Part shown: one piece after another, positions 26,659-36,169 of the stretch
Position numbering within the stretch: the first letter of the stretch is position 1
How the letters are laid out: the number at the start of each line of letters is the position of its first letter
Assembly: GCA_013334965.1 (NCBI GenBank)
Contig: JAAXWO010000012.1
Coordinates: forward strand, 1-64,000
Origin: Chlorobiaceae bacterium
GTDB lineage: Bacteria; Bacteroidota; Chlorobiia; Chlorobiales; Chlorobiaceae
Length of the DNA: 64,000 nt
Direction: 5' to 3'
Notes under the pieces: generated by a model
What the model saw: the letters and a program-made list of their open reading frames with translations, nothing else
Told to the model about the DNA's origin: nothing
The model's database searches: none
Translations under genes and position numbers: made by a program

Positions 26659-28677
26659 TCACTGGTGACAGGATTCAGAGATCTTCAGGATGCTTTGTAC
26701 GGTTTGCGACAGTTTATGCAGGGTAAACGGCTTCATGATGAAATGCGTGTCATCATCAAACATGTCATCGGTAACGTAGGCTGTCATGAACAGTGTTTTA
26801 ATGTCCGGGCAGATGCTCCTCAGTTTCGATGACAGATCATTTCCGTTCATCTTCGGCATAATTACATTGGTCAGCAGCAGATCAACCGTACGAGAGGATA
26901 GCGAGGCGAGACGAATGGCTTCATAAGGGGATGTTGCCGTCAGTACCCTGTATCCGTTGGCGGCGAGAGTCGGCCTGATGATTTCGAGCATCGCCGGGTC
27001 GTCTTCGACCAGCAGAATCACTCCTCCCCGTTCATCACTTCCTGCAGAACCCTCTTCATGTGAGGGCGGCGCAGACTCGGCATTACCTTTAAACTCAGGC
27101 AGATAGATGCTGAAGTTGCTCCCTTTGCCGGGGACGCTCCGGCATTCGACGTATCCGTTGTTCTGTTTGACGATGCCATAGATCGTCGACAGCCCCATGC
27201 CGGAACCTTTTCCGATCTCCTTTGTGGTAAAGAACGGCTCGAAAATGTGGGGCCGTACGCCCGGGTCAATACCTGTACCGGTATCGATTACCGAAATCAT
27301 GACATAGTCTCCCGGCGTGTGACATGCATGGCCGGTATAGCAATCAACCTGCTCCACCCTGATGACGGAGGTTTCGATAAAGACAGAACCAGCGCCGATG
27401 ATCGCATCGCGTGCATTGACGCAAAGGTTGGTGACGATCTGGTCGAGCTGTGACGGATCGATCAGGAGCTCGGCCTGGCTGCTGCCGGGGTGGAATTCGA
27501 ATGTTATCTGCTCGTCGACAAGGCTTTCAAGCATGGGGAAAAGCTCTCCGAGCGCAGCATCCAGCGCCAATATCCTGGGTTGCGTGGCCTGTTTCCGTGC
27601 AAACGCAAGGAGCTGATGGATCATATCTGCGGCCCTGACGGATGCGGTGCGGATATTTTCAAGACTTTCGGCGAACGGATCGGCCCGTTCCATTTCGTCG
27701 AGGACGAGCTCTGCATTTCCGAGGATCGCCATGAGCATATTGTTGATGTCGTGTGCGATTCCTCCGGCGAGCTGACCGATCAACTCCATCTTTTGTGTAT
27801 GCTGAATCACCTCCTGCATCTTCTGTTCCGACTCTTCAGCATATTTTTTTGAGATGATATCCCATGCGACGCCGACAAGGATGCTTACGAGTTTAATGTC
27901 GCCGGCATTGTAATCGGTCGGTTTGTTGCCGATCTCAAGCGTCGCCATCACAAGGCCATTGCGTATCAGGGGCACGATCAATTCCCGTCCGACCTCCAGG
28001 TGCTCAACAGTTTCGATGTTGCAATGCCTGAGCGTCGAGTAATCATTATGGAACACGGCGGCCTTTTGCCTTACGACATCGGCACATACCCTGGATTTGA
28101 TCTTTGTCGGATGAAGCGCCGCACCGCATTTATCCAGTTTGGAGTTGCTCGAACAAGCTTGCCGTAATATGGTCGTCTGATCGTCCGACACAAAATTGAA
28201 GAACCCTATTGAGCTTCCGGTCAAACGCTCGGCTTCATCAAGGGTGAACGATAGCAGCTCTTCAGTCGATGAGGAGCCTGCCATCTCAAGCAATCGCAGG
28301 CGGAAGTCTGTCAGCGCCTCAAAGTGCTTGCGTTCGCTCATGTCATGAATGATCGAATAGACAACAGCTTTACCCTGAAGATCAATCGTATTGCTGAATA
28401 TCTCGACATCGCGGATCGAACCGTCCGCCATTCTGTGGTAGGTTGAAAATATTTTCTGTCCTGCATCTCCTGACCTGGGGGCATCGGTTGTCGCCCCGGA
28501 AGAGGTGGGCGACTCGATCTCTCCAAAGTTTTTCTGGATGAGTTCCTTTCTTGACCAGCCGTAAAAATTCGCGGCAGACTGATTCGCTTCAATGATATTG
28601 CCGGTTCCAGCGTCGATCAGCAGCATCACTGCCGGATGGCTTTTAAGCACGTTCCTGAAGTCCGTTTCGCTGTACAT
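26659..28677 (-). CDS. Hybrid sensor histidine kinase with a receiver lacking the phosphoacceptor Asp
   Basis: A soluble 672-residue protein. It has PAS (about 5-120), GAF (about 125-280), HisKA with His309 in GGIAHDINNML, HATPase (FTTKEIGKGSGMGLST), then a receiver domain (about 555-672). The receiver keeps the acidic pair (LLVEDDP), the Thr (FMTAY) and the Lys (FIMKPF). The phosphorylation site that should be Asp is Asn604 (LLLTNVIMPKMNG). The kinase half looks intact, so the receiver may regulate allosterically rather than accept phosphate. No other response regulator is adjacent. Confidence 0.9.
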   Translation of the reverse strand: MYSETDFRNVLKSHPAVMLLIDAGTGNIIEANQSAANFYGWSRKELIQKNFGEIESPTSSGATTDAPRSGDAGQKIFSTYHRMADGSIRDVEIFSNTIDLQGKAVVYSIIHDMSERKHFEALTDFRLRLLEMAGSSSTEELLSFTLDEAERLTGSSIGFFNFVSDDQTTILRQACSSNSKLDKCGAALHPTKIKSRVCADVVRQKAAVFHNDYSTLRHCNIETVEHLEVGRELIVPLIRNGLVMATLEIGNKPTDYNAGDIKLVSILVGVAWDIISKKYAEESEQKMQEVIQHTQKMELIGQLAGGIAHDINNMLMAILGNAELVLDEMERADPFAESLENIRTASVRAADMIHQLLAFARKQATQPRILALDAALGELFPMLESLVDEQITFEFHPGSSQAELLIDPSQLDQIVTNLCVNARDAIIGAGSVFIETSVIRVEQVDCYTGHACHTPGDYVMISVIDTGTGIDPGVRPHIFEPFFTTKEIGKGSGMGLSTIYGIVKQNNGYVECRSVPGKGSNFSIYLPEFKGNAESAPPSHEEGSAGSDERGGVILLVEDDPAMLEIIRPTLAANGYRVLTATSPYEAIRLASLSSRTVDLLLTNVIMPKMNGNDLSSKLRSICPDIKTLFMTAYVTDDMFDDDTHFIMKPFTLHKLSQTVQSILKISESCHQ

Positions 28678-29213
28678 TGCGATTATTGCTTGTGCCGGAT
28701 AACTCCGCCTGATTCGGCAAAAATGATTTCTTGCAGGCAGAGCAGGTGACTATTTACAAGTATACCTGTTTTTTTCAATATTGTTCTGTCAGGTTTACTG
28801 CGGGCAACGTAATAATTCGTCATGGTGCGGTCAGTCCGGACGACTTTCGCTGAATGGAACGGATTGGCGCTTCCCGGTTGTCCGGATTTGACGGAATTCC
28901 GTCCGAATCCTCAGTGTCCTGACCCGGAAGCGCTAAAGGGTTGCTCCTCTTTATCCTGTTTGACGATCTCCTTTAAAGCGTTTTCGAAATGCTTATATTC
29001 CAGCAATATGATCCTTGCCGGGAATACTGGCAACTTTCTGTTTATGGTAGGGTTATAAGCGTTCTGCAATTTTTTTTGCAGAGCAGCCAGCAGGTGAAAG
29101 GGCGCGTTTGATGACCTGAGACGCAGGCGGCGGTTCATCAGCCGTCCCCAACCGGCGATTGATAACAATACGAGACTGACAAAAGGCGATTCAACCGATT
29201 TTCAATTATTTTC
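28678..29213. other. Intergenic region, no confident gene
   Basis: About 540 bases between the divergent hybrid kinase and queC genes. A small leftward frame of 85 codons (28911-29168) has no Shine-Dalgarno or recognisable domain and I do not call it. A short hairpin TCTGCAA-TTTTTT-TTGCAGA lies near 29063-29082. Promoters for both flanking genes should be in this stretch. Confidence 0.45.
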
Positions 29214-29897
29214 ATGAGAGCTGTACTGCTGGTCAGCGGAGGGATGGACAGCCTGGTCGCCACGGCCCTGGCCCATCATCAGGGATTTGACCTCGCCGCC
29301 ATGCATGTCAATTATGGTCAGAGGACATGGCAGAAGGAGCTTGAGTGTTTCCGCCTGATCTGCGATCATTACGGTATTGACCGACGCCTGGAGGTCGACG
29401 CCGCTTTCCTTGGGGCTATCGGCGGCTCTTCGCTTACCGATGCGGCCATTCCCGTCGGCCCTGCCGACCTTGGGGGAAGTACCATTCCGACAAGCTATGT
29501 TCCGTTCCGGAACGCCTGTTTCCTTTCCATGGCAGTAAGCTGGTCAGAGGTTATCGGTGCCGACCGGATCTTCATCGGCGCCGTCGAAGAGGACTCTTCC
29601 GGCTATCCTGACTGCCGCAAGGTTTTCTACGACGCATTCAATCGCGTCATCGATCTCGGTACGAGGCCTGAGACTGAAATCGAGATCATGACTCCTCTCA
29701 TCGCGATGAGCAAGGCCGATATCGTCTCAAGGGGCGTTGAGCTCGACGCTCCGTTCAATTACAGTTGGTCCTGTTACAAAAGCGAAGGACGGGCATGCGG
29801 GGTATGCGACAGTTGTGCCCGGCGCCTGAGGGCATTCGAAATAGCAGGTCTCCGCGACCCGGTCGAATATGAGGTGAGGCCGAACTATCTGCAGTAA
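29214..29897 (+). CDS. queC: 7-cyano-7-deazaguanine synthase
   Basis: QueC makes preQ0 from 7-carboxy-7-deazaguanine, ammonia and ATP, a step toward the tRNA base queuosine. The PP-loop is SGGMDSL (8-14). Zinc-binding cysteines are seen near the C-terminus (SWSCY ... CGVCDSC). The 227-residue length is normal. queA, a later step of the pathway, is also in the window at 41.4 kb. It begins a rightward group queC, CPBP protease, trpA, glycosyltransferase with 9-30 base gaps that may be co-transcribed. Confidence 0.96.
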   Translation: MRAVLLVSGGMDSLVATALAHHQGFDLAAMHVNYGQRTWQKELECFRLICDHYGIDRRLEVDAAFLGAIGGSSLTDAAIPVGPADLGGSTIPTSYVPFRNACFLSMAVSWSEVIGADRIFIGAVEEDSSGYPDCRKVFYDAFNRVIDLGTRPETEIEIMTPLIAMSKADIVSRGVELDAPFNYSWSCYKSEGRACGVCDSCARRLRAFEIAGLRDPVEYEVRPNYLQ

Positions 29898-29926
29898 TAT
29901 TTTAACCAAGAAATTTCACTGAATCC

Positions 29927-30625
29927 ATGGAAAAGGCATTAGCAAATCCTTCCGATTCCCGCTCCCTCAACGAGAGGCTCAAACTCGCGTTCGGGCTGAC
30001 GGCTCTCATTTGGGTAGTCGGACTTGTCGGTCATTTCACTCCGTTGCTCGAATGGCCGGCCCTCTTCATTTACGTGATCGGCTCCATAGGCGTGGTGGTC
30101 TGGCGCGGAAAGAGCCGCGGTGAATGGGCTGAGATGTATCTTGCCGGGGGCGACCTGAAGAAGTCCCTCAAATGGGGCGGTATCGCAGGTGTCATTCTTT
30201 TCGGAATGGACGTCTTCAATACGGTGATGTGGTACAAGAATGGTGGAGCGCCGATGGGCGATATGGTCGGCATTCTCGTGAACAAGAACTTTCTCTACCT
30301 GTTTCCGGTACTCGTGCTGGCCGAGGAGTTTCTCTGGAGGGGGCTCATGCTTTCCTCAATGATCGAGAAAGGCTTCAACAAGCACCTGACTGTTTTTGTG
30401 ACAGCAGCGTTCTATGTGGTGAACCATTTTGCCGTCGCCCCGGTAGGCATGAAGGAGCGCGCCCTGATGGCCATGATGGCTTTTCCGATTGGCATTCTCG
30501 GCGGTTATATTGTGCTGAGGTCCAAAAATGTCTGGGGAAGCGTGTTGGTGCATATGGTGACCATGTTTTCCATGGTGCTTGATATTTTCGTCATCCCCGG
30601 TCTTGTCTACAAATTTGTGCACTGA
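29927..30625 (+). CDS. CPBP-family intramembrane protease
   Basis: A 232-residue multi-pass membrane protein of the CAAX/CPBP (Abi) family of intramembrane metalloproteases. Motif 1 is EEFLWR (Glu133, Glu134, Arg138) and motif 2 includes His167 in VNHFAVAP. Another hydrophobic segment follows with H in LVHMVTMFS. Members process prenylated proteins or peptides or act in bacteriocin immunity; the substrate here is unknown. It is placed between queC and trpA with short gaps. Confidence 0.85.
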   Translation: MEKALANPSDSRSLNERLKLAFGLTALIWVVGLVGHFTPLLEWPALFIYVIGSIGVVVWRGKSRGEWAEMYLAGGDLKKSLKWGGIAGVILFGMDVFNTVMWYKNGGAPMGDMVGILVNKNFLYLFPVLVLAEEFLWRGLMLSSMIEKGFNKHLTVFVTAAFYVVNHFAVAPVGMKERALMAMMAFPIGILGGYIVLRSKNVWGSVLVHMVTMFSMVLDIFVIPGLVYKFVH

Positions 30626-30643
30626 TCGTATTCATCTTTCCTT

Positions 30644-31447
30644 ATGATCGAGAACCGAATCACCCGCCTGATGAAGCAGGATAAAAAACTGCTCATCGCG
30701 TACTATATGCCTGAATTTCCTGTGCCCGGGGCTACGCTTCCGGTGCTCGAAGCCTTGCAGGAGAACAATGTCGACATCATCGAGCTCGGCATGCCCTACT
30801 CCGATCCGATCGGCGACGGGCCAGTCATCCAGGATGCTGGCCATACGGCCATCCGTCACGGCGTGACCGTCCGAAGCATCCTTGATATGGTCAAGAAAGC
30901 CAGAAACGGGGATGGGTGCCGGAAGATCACCACGCCTATCCTGCTGATGGGTTACAGCAATCCTCTCATCGCCTATGGCGGCGACTGTTTCATGGCCGAT
31001 GCAATCGAGGCGGGTGTCGATGGGCTGCTGATCCCTGATCTTCCTCCTGAAGAGTCGGAGGATTTTCTTGAACGTGCAAGAAGTTTCGGGCTTACGGTCG
31101 TCTACCTCATCTCGCCAGTCACTCCTCCGGATCGGATTGAACTCATCGACTGCATGTCCACCGATTTTTCATACTGCCTTGCCGTCAATGCTACGACGGG
31201 AACCGGGAAACTCGACGATGCAGGCATGGACCGGAAGATCGAAGAGTACCTGAAGCGGGTTCGCGAACACACAAAAAAGAAATTCGTCGTCGGGTTCGGC
31301 ATCAGGGACCGCGAACGCGTCCACAGGATGTGGGAGCTTGCCGACGGCGCAGTGGTCGGTACGGCCCTGTTGCAGCATGTGGCCGACGCCAAAAGCCCTG
31401 AAGAGACTGCCAGCAAGGCTGCCAGCTTCTGGAAATCACTGCAGTAA
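30644..31447 (+). CDS. trpA: Tryptophan synthase alpha subunit
   Basis: TrpA cleaves indole-3-glycerol phosphate to indole, which passes through a tunnel to TrpB. The 267-residue TIM barrel has the catalytic Glu in ELGMPYSDP and the Asp in PDLPPEE; the phosphate-binding GFGI loop is near residue 215. trpB is 29 kb away on the other strand. Start ATG at 30644 follows the CPBP gene by 18 bases. Confidence 0.97.
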   Translation: MIENRITRLMKQDKKLLIAYYMPEFPVPGATLPVLEALQENNVDIIELGMPYSDPIGDGPVIQDAGHTAIRHGVTVRSILDMVKKARNGDGCRKITTPILLMGYSNPLIAYGGDCFMADAIEAGVDGLLIPDLPPEESEDFLERARSFGLTVVYLISPVTPPDRIELIDCMSTDFSYCLAVNATTGTGKLDDAGMDRKIEEYLKRVREHTKKKFVVGFGIRDRERVHRMWELADGAVVGTALLQHVADAKSPEETASKAASFWKSLQ

Positions 31448-31516
31448 CGCCTATTCATGACGGCGTTCCGAAATGATTATGGACGCCGTCATGGCCACCC
31501 ACCCATTCTCCCGACA

Positions 31517-32572
31517 ATGCAAGAAACGAGCACAGTTTACCCCGCGGTTACGGTCATCATTCCGCACCTGAAGAACCGGGGTATGCTCGAGTCCTGCCTT
31601 GACTCCCTACGCCAGAGCCTTTACAAACGCCTTTCCGTTCTCGTCGTCGATAACGGCGGTCGGTTGTCCGACCTTTCCGGCATCGAAACTTCATACCCGG
31701 AAATCGATGTGATCAGGCTTCCCGTAAACGCGGGATATGCGGGCGGATGCAATGAGGGCCTGAATCGGTCGTCGTCGAAATATGTGGTTTTCATGAATGA
31801 CGATGCAGTGGTTGATCCGGGATGGCTCGGCCCGCTCGTCGACGAGGCCGAACGCGATCCGCTCATCGGGGCATTGCAACCCAAGATCCTCTCGCTCAAA
31901 GGGAGGCGTGAAGGTCGACGCACGTTCGATTATGCCGGTGCGGCAGGAGGTCTTATGGATCGTCTGGGGTTTCCGTATTGTCTCGGCAGGACCTTCAGCG
32001 GCAGGGAAGAGGACCGTGGACAGTATGATAAAGCCCGGGAGATATTCTGGGCCTCAGGCGTGGCCATGTTTGCCTCTCGTGAACTGCTCGTGGGCCTTGG
32101 CGGGTTCGAAACCGGTTTTTTCATGCACATGGAGGAGATCGATCTGTGCTGGCGGTTGAGGATGTCCGGCCACAGCGTTCGTTCGGTTCCGGACTCCGTC
32201 GTCTGGCATGAGGGGGGGGCCTCGCTGCAGGAGGGGAGTCCCATGAAGGTCTACTATAACCACCGCAACGCCATAACCATGCTGCTCCGGAACCGCAGCC
32301 TCGTTCCCCTGTTGCTGGTTTTGCCGCTCAGGCTGCTGCTTGAGGCAGCAGCTGCGCTCTACTATCTTTCAGGCGGAGCCGATGGGCGCGCCAAGGCGAA
32401 GCAGGTTCTGCGAGCCATGCGGGACAACGTTGCCGGGTTCGGAGCAACCCTTCAAGATCGTCGGCAGATCCAGCAGGCAAGGAGGGTCGGTGACCGGGCG
32501 CTGTTCAGGGAGGCCCCTCTTTCAGTTTTTCTTCTTGATGCTTCTCAGCGCCGGGCATCTGATTCGCAGTAA
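31517..32572 (+). CDS. Family 2 glycosyltransferase
   Basis: A 351-residue GT-A-fold transferase, similar to rhamnosyltransferase-like GT2 enzymes of surface polysaccharide synthesis. It begins VTVIIPHLKNRG, has a DXD-type NDDAV motif (about residue 92) and a C-terminal hydrophobic stretch (LVPLLLVLPLRLLLEAA) that may anchor it to the membrane. The ATG at 31517 puts the domain at the N-terminus; an in-frame ATG at 31457 would add 20 residues. Its 3' end overlaps the convergent SRPBCC gene by 28 bases. Sugar donor and acceptor unknown. Confidence 0.85.
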   Translation: MQETSTVYPAVTVIIPHLKNRGMLESCLDSLRQSLYKRLSVLVVDNGGRLSDLSGIETSYPEIDVIRLPVNAGYAGGCNEGLNRSSSKYVVFMNDDAVVDPGWLGPLVDEAERDPLIGALQPKILSLKGRREGRRTFDYAGAAGGLMDRLGFPYCLGRTFSGREEDRGQYDKAREIFWASGVAMFASRELLVGLGGFETGFFMHMEEIDLCWRLRMSGHSVRSVPDSVVWHEGGASLQEGSPMKVYYNHRNAITMLLRNRSLVPLLLVLPLRLLLEAAAALYYLSGGADGRAKAKQVLRAMRDNVAGFGATLQDRRQIQQARRVGDRALFREAPLSVFLLDASQRRASDSQ

Positions 32573-33078
32573 CTCCTGATACCTTTCAGAATCGTCGGTA
32601 GATCCTGGCTCTGCACGAAGCTGACAAGGAATTGCGGAGCGAAGAAGTTCGGCTTGATCTTCGCCTCGTAGGTGAGGATCGTTCCCGCATCGTTCCCGTC
32701 GGCGACCTCTTCGAGAACCCAGTTGCCCTCATAGATTTTGAAATCGCCGCCAATCTGCACGAAATGAAGGTGCTTCGGATACTCTTCCTCGACCTTCAGC
32801 CTGAAATGCACGATCGTCTCGAAAAACAGGATGCCGGACTTACCCGACTGGTCTATGATTTTTGTCGAGTCGTCAGCTTCAACCAGTTTGCTCGAAGCGA
32901 CCTTGGGCATCGTTTTGCTGAGGTTGTCGTAATCGGTCAGCATATTCCAGACGATTGCGGGCTCCGCCTTGACGAATACGCAGCCTTTCGCGCCGATGGC
33001 ACTATCCGGAAGCCAATCCAGATCGATCAGGATCTCCCGGTGGAGAAGCCTTGCTTTTTTATCAGGGGTCAGTTCCAT
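32545..33078 (-). CDS. SRPBCC/START-like (polyketide cyclase family) protein
   Basis: A 177-residue protein with the SRPBCC helix-grip fold that holds hydrophobic ligands. Typical features are the opening strand GCVFVKAEPAIVWNMLTDYDN, read as two parts around residues 31-51, the middle strands with GDFKIYEGNW, and a long C-terminal helix. No signal peptide. Relatives bind lipids, quinones or hormones; ligand unknown here. It is convergent with the glycosyltransferase. Confidence 0.8.
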   Translation of the reverse strand: MELTPDKKARLLHREILIDLDWLPDSAIGAKGCVFVKAEPAIVWNMLTDYDNLSKTMPKVASSKLVEADDSTKIIDQSGKSGILFFETIVHFRLKVEEEYPKHLHFVQIGGDFKIYEGNWVLEEVADGNDAGTILTYEAKIKPNFFAPQFLVSFVQSQDLPTILKGIRSYCESDARR

Positions 33079-33291
33079 ATGGAGGTTGCTGTCAATTGTT
33101 CATCGGGCAGGGGGCGGGAGATACGCGTCAGACAGGATGGCATCTGTTACCCTTCAATGTAAGCGTCATTCGGTTCCGCTGCAATCGTTTCGAACAGGAC
33201 TGGGCCTCAGGGGTTTCAGAATTCGATTGCCGGGAACGCGGCGTTCCCGGGAGCTCCGGCAAGATTCGGTTCCTGGACGTTCTTCAAGGTC

Positions 33292-34680
33292 TCAGTCTTC
33301 TGCGTAGAGCGGTTCGGCGTGGACGACGATCCGTGAGGTTTCCGGCAGGGAGTGGTAGATCAGGCCTTCGAGGCGGCTGGTAAGCGAATGGACGTTTTCG
33401 AGCAGCGTGTCGTCGTTGAACCCGCAGTGCAGGGTGATGCAGAGTTTTTCATGCTCAGTTACAAGGATCCGTATGTCATGGACGTCCACGATGCCGGGAA
33501 TGGTTTCCGCCGCCTGCCGGATAGCGTCGACCAGGGCCCCTTCTTTTTCCGGTGCGATAGGCCGGGCGCTTCGCTCTTCATGGCTCAGCGGGTCGAGGTG
33601 GATGCAGATGTCGATCTCGCCGTTGAACTCGCGGTGAAGCTCTTTTTCGAGCTCCGATACGGTGTTGTGGGCGTCGCGGATGGTCAGTCGGCTGTCGACT
33701 TCGACGTCGAAGGTAATCTGTTTTTTGTCACCCGACAGGTTGGTCGAGATGTTATGGGCATGGAGATTGTGGTTCAGGCCGATAACATGGATCCTTTCGG
33801 TGATGGTTTCGCTGTCCAGCACGATCGGTCGCGCGTTGACCGTGATGTCGCTGTCGGGAAGCTCCTCCTTCACACGGCGTTCCACTTCCGAACAGATTGT
33901 CCGGACTTTTTCGTGAGGCAGCGTCCTGGCGACGGTGATCGTCAGGTCGACGAAGACGAAGGGCCCAGCCGGTTTTATCCTCATCTTTTCGATGGCGACT
34001 ACTCCGGGGACCGTGGATGCGATATCCTCGATCTGTTCCGAAAGTCCCTCCGGCGCAGCGTCGACGAGCACATCGATGGTCTTTTTCCCGAGTTCCCACG
34101 CGGCGCGGGCCACCAGCACGGCCACCAGCATACCGGCAACAGCATCGGCCCAGGGAATGCCGATGGCTACGAATCCGAGTCCGACGAGGACGACTGCCGA
34201 GGAGATGATGTCTGAACTGAAGTGCAGCGCGTCCGCTTCAAGCGCCTGGCTTCTGGTCTCCCTGGCGATCTTTTTCAGGGCTCTCGAACGGGAGATGTCG
34301 ACGACGATGGAGATGACGATCACGGCGATTGCATACCATTCGACCTTGATGGCCGAATGACCTGAAATCAGCCTCTCTGTGGCTTCATAGATGATCCAGA
34401 AACAGGTGATGAACAGCAGGCCGGTCTCGATCAGCGCGCTCACGCTTTCGATCTTCGTATGGCCGTAATGATGTTTGCTGTCGGCAGGTTTGTGGCTGAC
34501 CCGTACGGCAAACCAGGTCAGGGCGGCAGCTCCGAAATCCATGGCCGAATGGGCGGCTTCCGAGAGAATACCGATACTGCCGGTCATGAGGCCGACGACG
34601 ATTTTCATGACGGTCAGAAGCAGGCTGGCCGAAACCGAACTGAGTGCGACGCTTTCCTTTTTCTGTTGGTGATTGCTCAT
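33292..34680 (-). CDS. Cation diffusion facilitator with extended C-terminal region
   Basis: CDF proteins export Zn, Fe, Mn or related divalent cations by proton exchange. About six transmembrane segments fill residues 12-205. Metal-site pairs HSAMD (His44, Asp48) in segment 2 and HFSSD in segment 5 are visible. The 462-residue length is well above the usual ~300. After the first cytoplasmic ferredoxin-like dimer domain there appear to be two more similar segments (one with HVIGLNHNLHAHNIS, one ending IVVHAEPL). Start ATG at 34680 (MSNHQQK); upstream in-frame codons look non-coding. Confidence 0.88.
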   Translation of the reverse strand: MSNHQQKKESVALSSVSASLLLTVMKIVVGLMTGSIGILSEAAHSAMDFGAAALTWFAVRVSHKPADSKHHYGHTKIESVSALIETGLLFITCFWIIYEATERLISGHSAIKVEWYAIAVIVISIVVDISRSRALKKIARETRSQALEADALHFSSDIISSAVVLVGLGFVAIGIPWADAVAGMLVAVLVARAAWELGKKTIDVLVDAAPEGLSEQIEDIASTVPGVVAIEKMRIKPAGPFVFVDLTITVARTLPHEKVRTICSEVERRVKEELPDSDITVNARPIVLDSETITERIHVIGLNHNLHAHNISTNLSGDKKQITFDVEVDSRLTIRDAHNTVSELEKELHREFNGEIDICIHLDPLSHEERSARPIAPEKEGALVDAIRQAAETIPGIVDVHDIRILVTEHEKLCITLHCGFNDDTLLENVHSLTSRLEGLIYHSLPETSRIVVHAEPLYAED

Positions 34681-34820
34681 CGGGCTGGTTAACGGTGATC
34701 GGAGTCTTATGTCGGGGGGAGCTGACGGTTGTAATGACAAAATGTAATGTTTTGGACGGAAATGACCATAACCTCGCGGCGGCATTTATCACGGATGCTC
34801 AGGATCAATGATCGGGATGC

Positions 34821-36035
34821 TCAGCATACGCGGTATTTCCCCTCAGCAAGGCTTGTGATGAACTGCTGGATATCTTCAAGTTCGCTATCGATGATGTCTG
34901 CAGGCTGCTTGCGGCAGGAGGCGAAATCTGCCCCGGGTGCGAGAACGAGTTGCGCCGAAGCAACCAGCGGGCGGTCGACCGGGTTACCGATCTGGCTGCA
35001 GAGGTAGACGACGGCCTCCCTTACCCCCTCCGTTTCACGATGGATTCTTGCGGCAATCTGATGGCTGAGGATGTTGTAGATTTTGCCGACGTGGTTGACC
35101 GGATTTTTCCCGGCAGCGGCTTCGGTCGTCTGGTGCCTGTTGAAGGGAATGATGCCGTTGACCCGGTTGCCCCGTCCAACCTGTCCGCAATCGGCGCCTT
35201 CCGCAGAGGTTCCAAGGACGGTAAGGTACATGCCTCCCTCTCCGCGGGACGGGTCGTCGAGGGTGTTGATGTCGATGTCGATCGAATCGAGCAGTCGGCT
35301 CTCCTTTTTGATGAACGTGAGCAGCTCGTCCTGAATCGCACTTTTCCGCTCGAAGTACATGTTCGAACCCTGAACGTAACGATCGACGAAGGCTATTGCC
35401 ACGGTTAACCTCAGGGATCTGCCGAACCGGTACCCCATGATCTTGATGTCTTCACCGACTTCAGGGAAGAGCGCCTTGAGGACAGGGGAGTTGAGGTGCC
35501 CTTCGGCGGCAATCACCAGACGTTCGGTTTCGCTGAGCGGTGCGTATCCGACGCCTACCGAGGTGTCGTTCGCGCCGATTACCTTTCTGGCAAAGGCATC
35601 GGTGAGCTCGGCCGAACCCGGTTTGATTTCGTTCTGGAAAAGGATGTGCCTGTCAGGGTCGACGAAACGAAGGTTCTGCCTGATCCATCCCCTGGCGGCG
35701 GCCTCGGCGATATCGCCCACCGGTACGAGGCGGCCTTTGTAGCTGTAGGTCGCTCGGTCTCCGAAAATGAGTCTCATGGGCTCGACCATTTCGCCGCCTC
35801 CTGTTTTCGGGAGGCTTCGGCCAGCCACGAGCAGCCCCTTGTCGATGTTGTGGTGGCAGATATGGCCGAAAATGCGGTTGTATTCGCGGCAAAGCTCTAC
35901 GCAGACAGCCTCCATGATCGAATCGCATATCGTGTCAGGGTGTCCCGTTCCCTTTCGTTCGACGAGTTCGATCGGCTGCTCTTCCATCGGGGCGTCAGGA
36001 GCCCTGTCGATGATGATGTTTCGCGTGTGACTCAT
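34821..36035 (-). CDS. Archaeal-type methionine adenosyltransferase (S-adenosylmethionine synthetase)
   Basis: This enzyme makes S-adenosylmethionine from methionine and ATP. It belongs to the archaeal MAT family, not the bacterial MetK family. Evidence is the early GTGHPDTICDSI motif (29-40), GRGNRVNGIIPFNR and the EAAAGKNPVNHVGKIYN block (about 295-335), and the 404-residue length. The ATG at 36035 has GGAGG ten bases upstream and is favoured over the ATG at 36053. Pigment synthesis by radical SAM enzymes and methyltransferases needs much SAM. Whether the cell also has a bacterial MetK cannot be seen here. Confidence 0.92.
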   Translation of the reverse strand: MSHTRNIIIDRAPDAPMEEQPIELVERKGTGHPDTICDSIMEAVCVELCREYNRIFGHICHHNIDKGLLVAGRSLPKTGGGEMVEPMRLIFGDRATYSYKGRLVPVGDIAEAAARGWIRQNLRFVDPDRHILFQNEIKPGSAELTDAFARKVIGANDTSVGVGYAPLSETERLVIAAEGHLNSPVLKALFPEVGEDIKIMGYRFGRSLRLTVAIAFVDRYVQGSNMYFERKSAIQDELLTFIKKESRLLDSIDIDINTLDDPSRGEGGMYLTVLGTSAEGADCGQVGRGNRVNGIIPFNRHQTTEAAAGKNPVNHVGKIYNILSHQIAARIHRETEGVREAVVYLCSQIGNPVDRPLVASAQLVLAPGADFASCRKQPADIIDSELEDIQQFITSLAEGKYRVC

Positions 36036-36169
36036 TTTCAGCTGCGCCTCCATCTGTCGTTTGGATATGGCTCAGAGAGTGAGAACCATGTGTTCGTGCC
36101 CATCTTCACCGCATCTGCGGAGACGGCCAGCAACATCACGTCACCAGAAGCAGTCGCGGACGCAGATGG

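Noticed and set aside
28911-29168. A possible 85-residue leftward protein between the hybrid kinase and queC
   Set aside because: No Shine-Dalgarno, no recognisable domain and only open by chance length; left uncalled.
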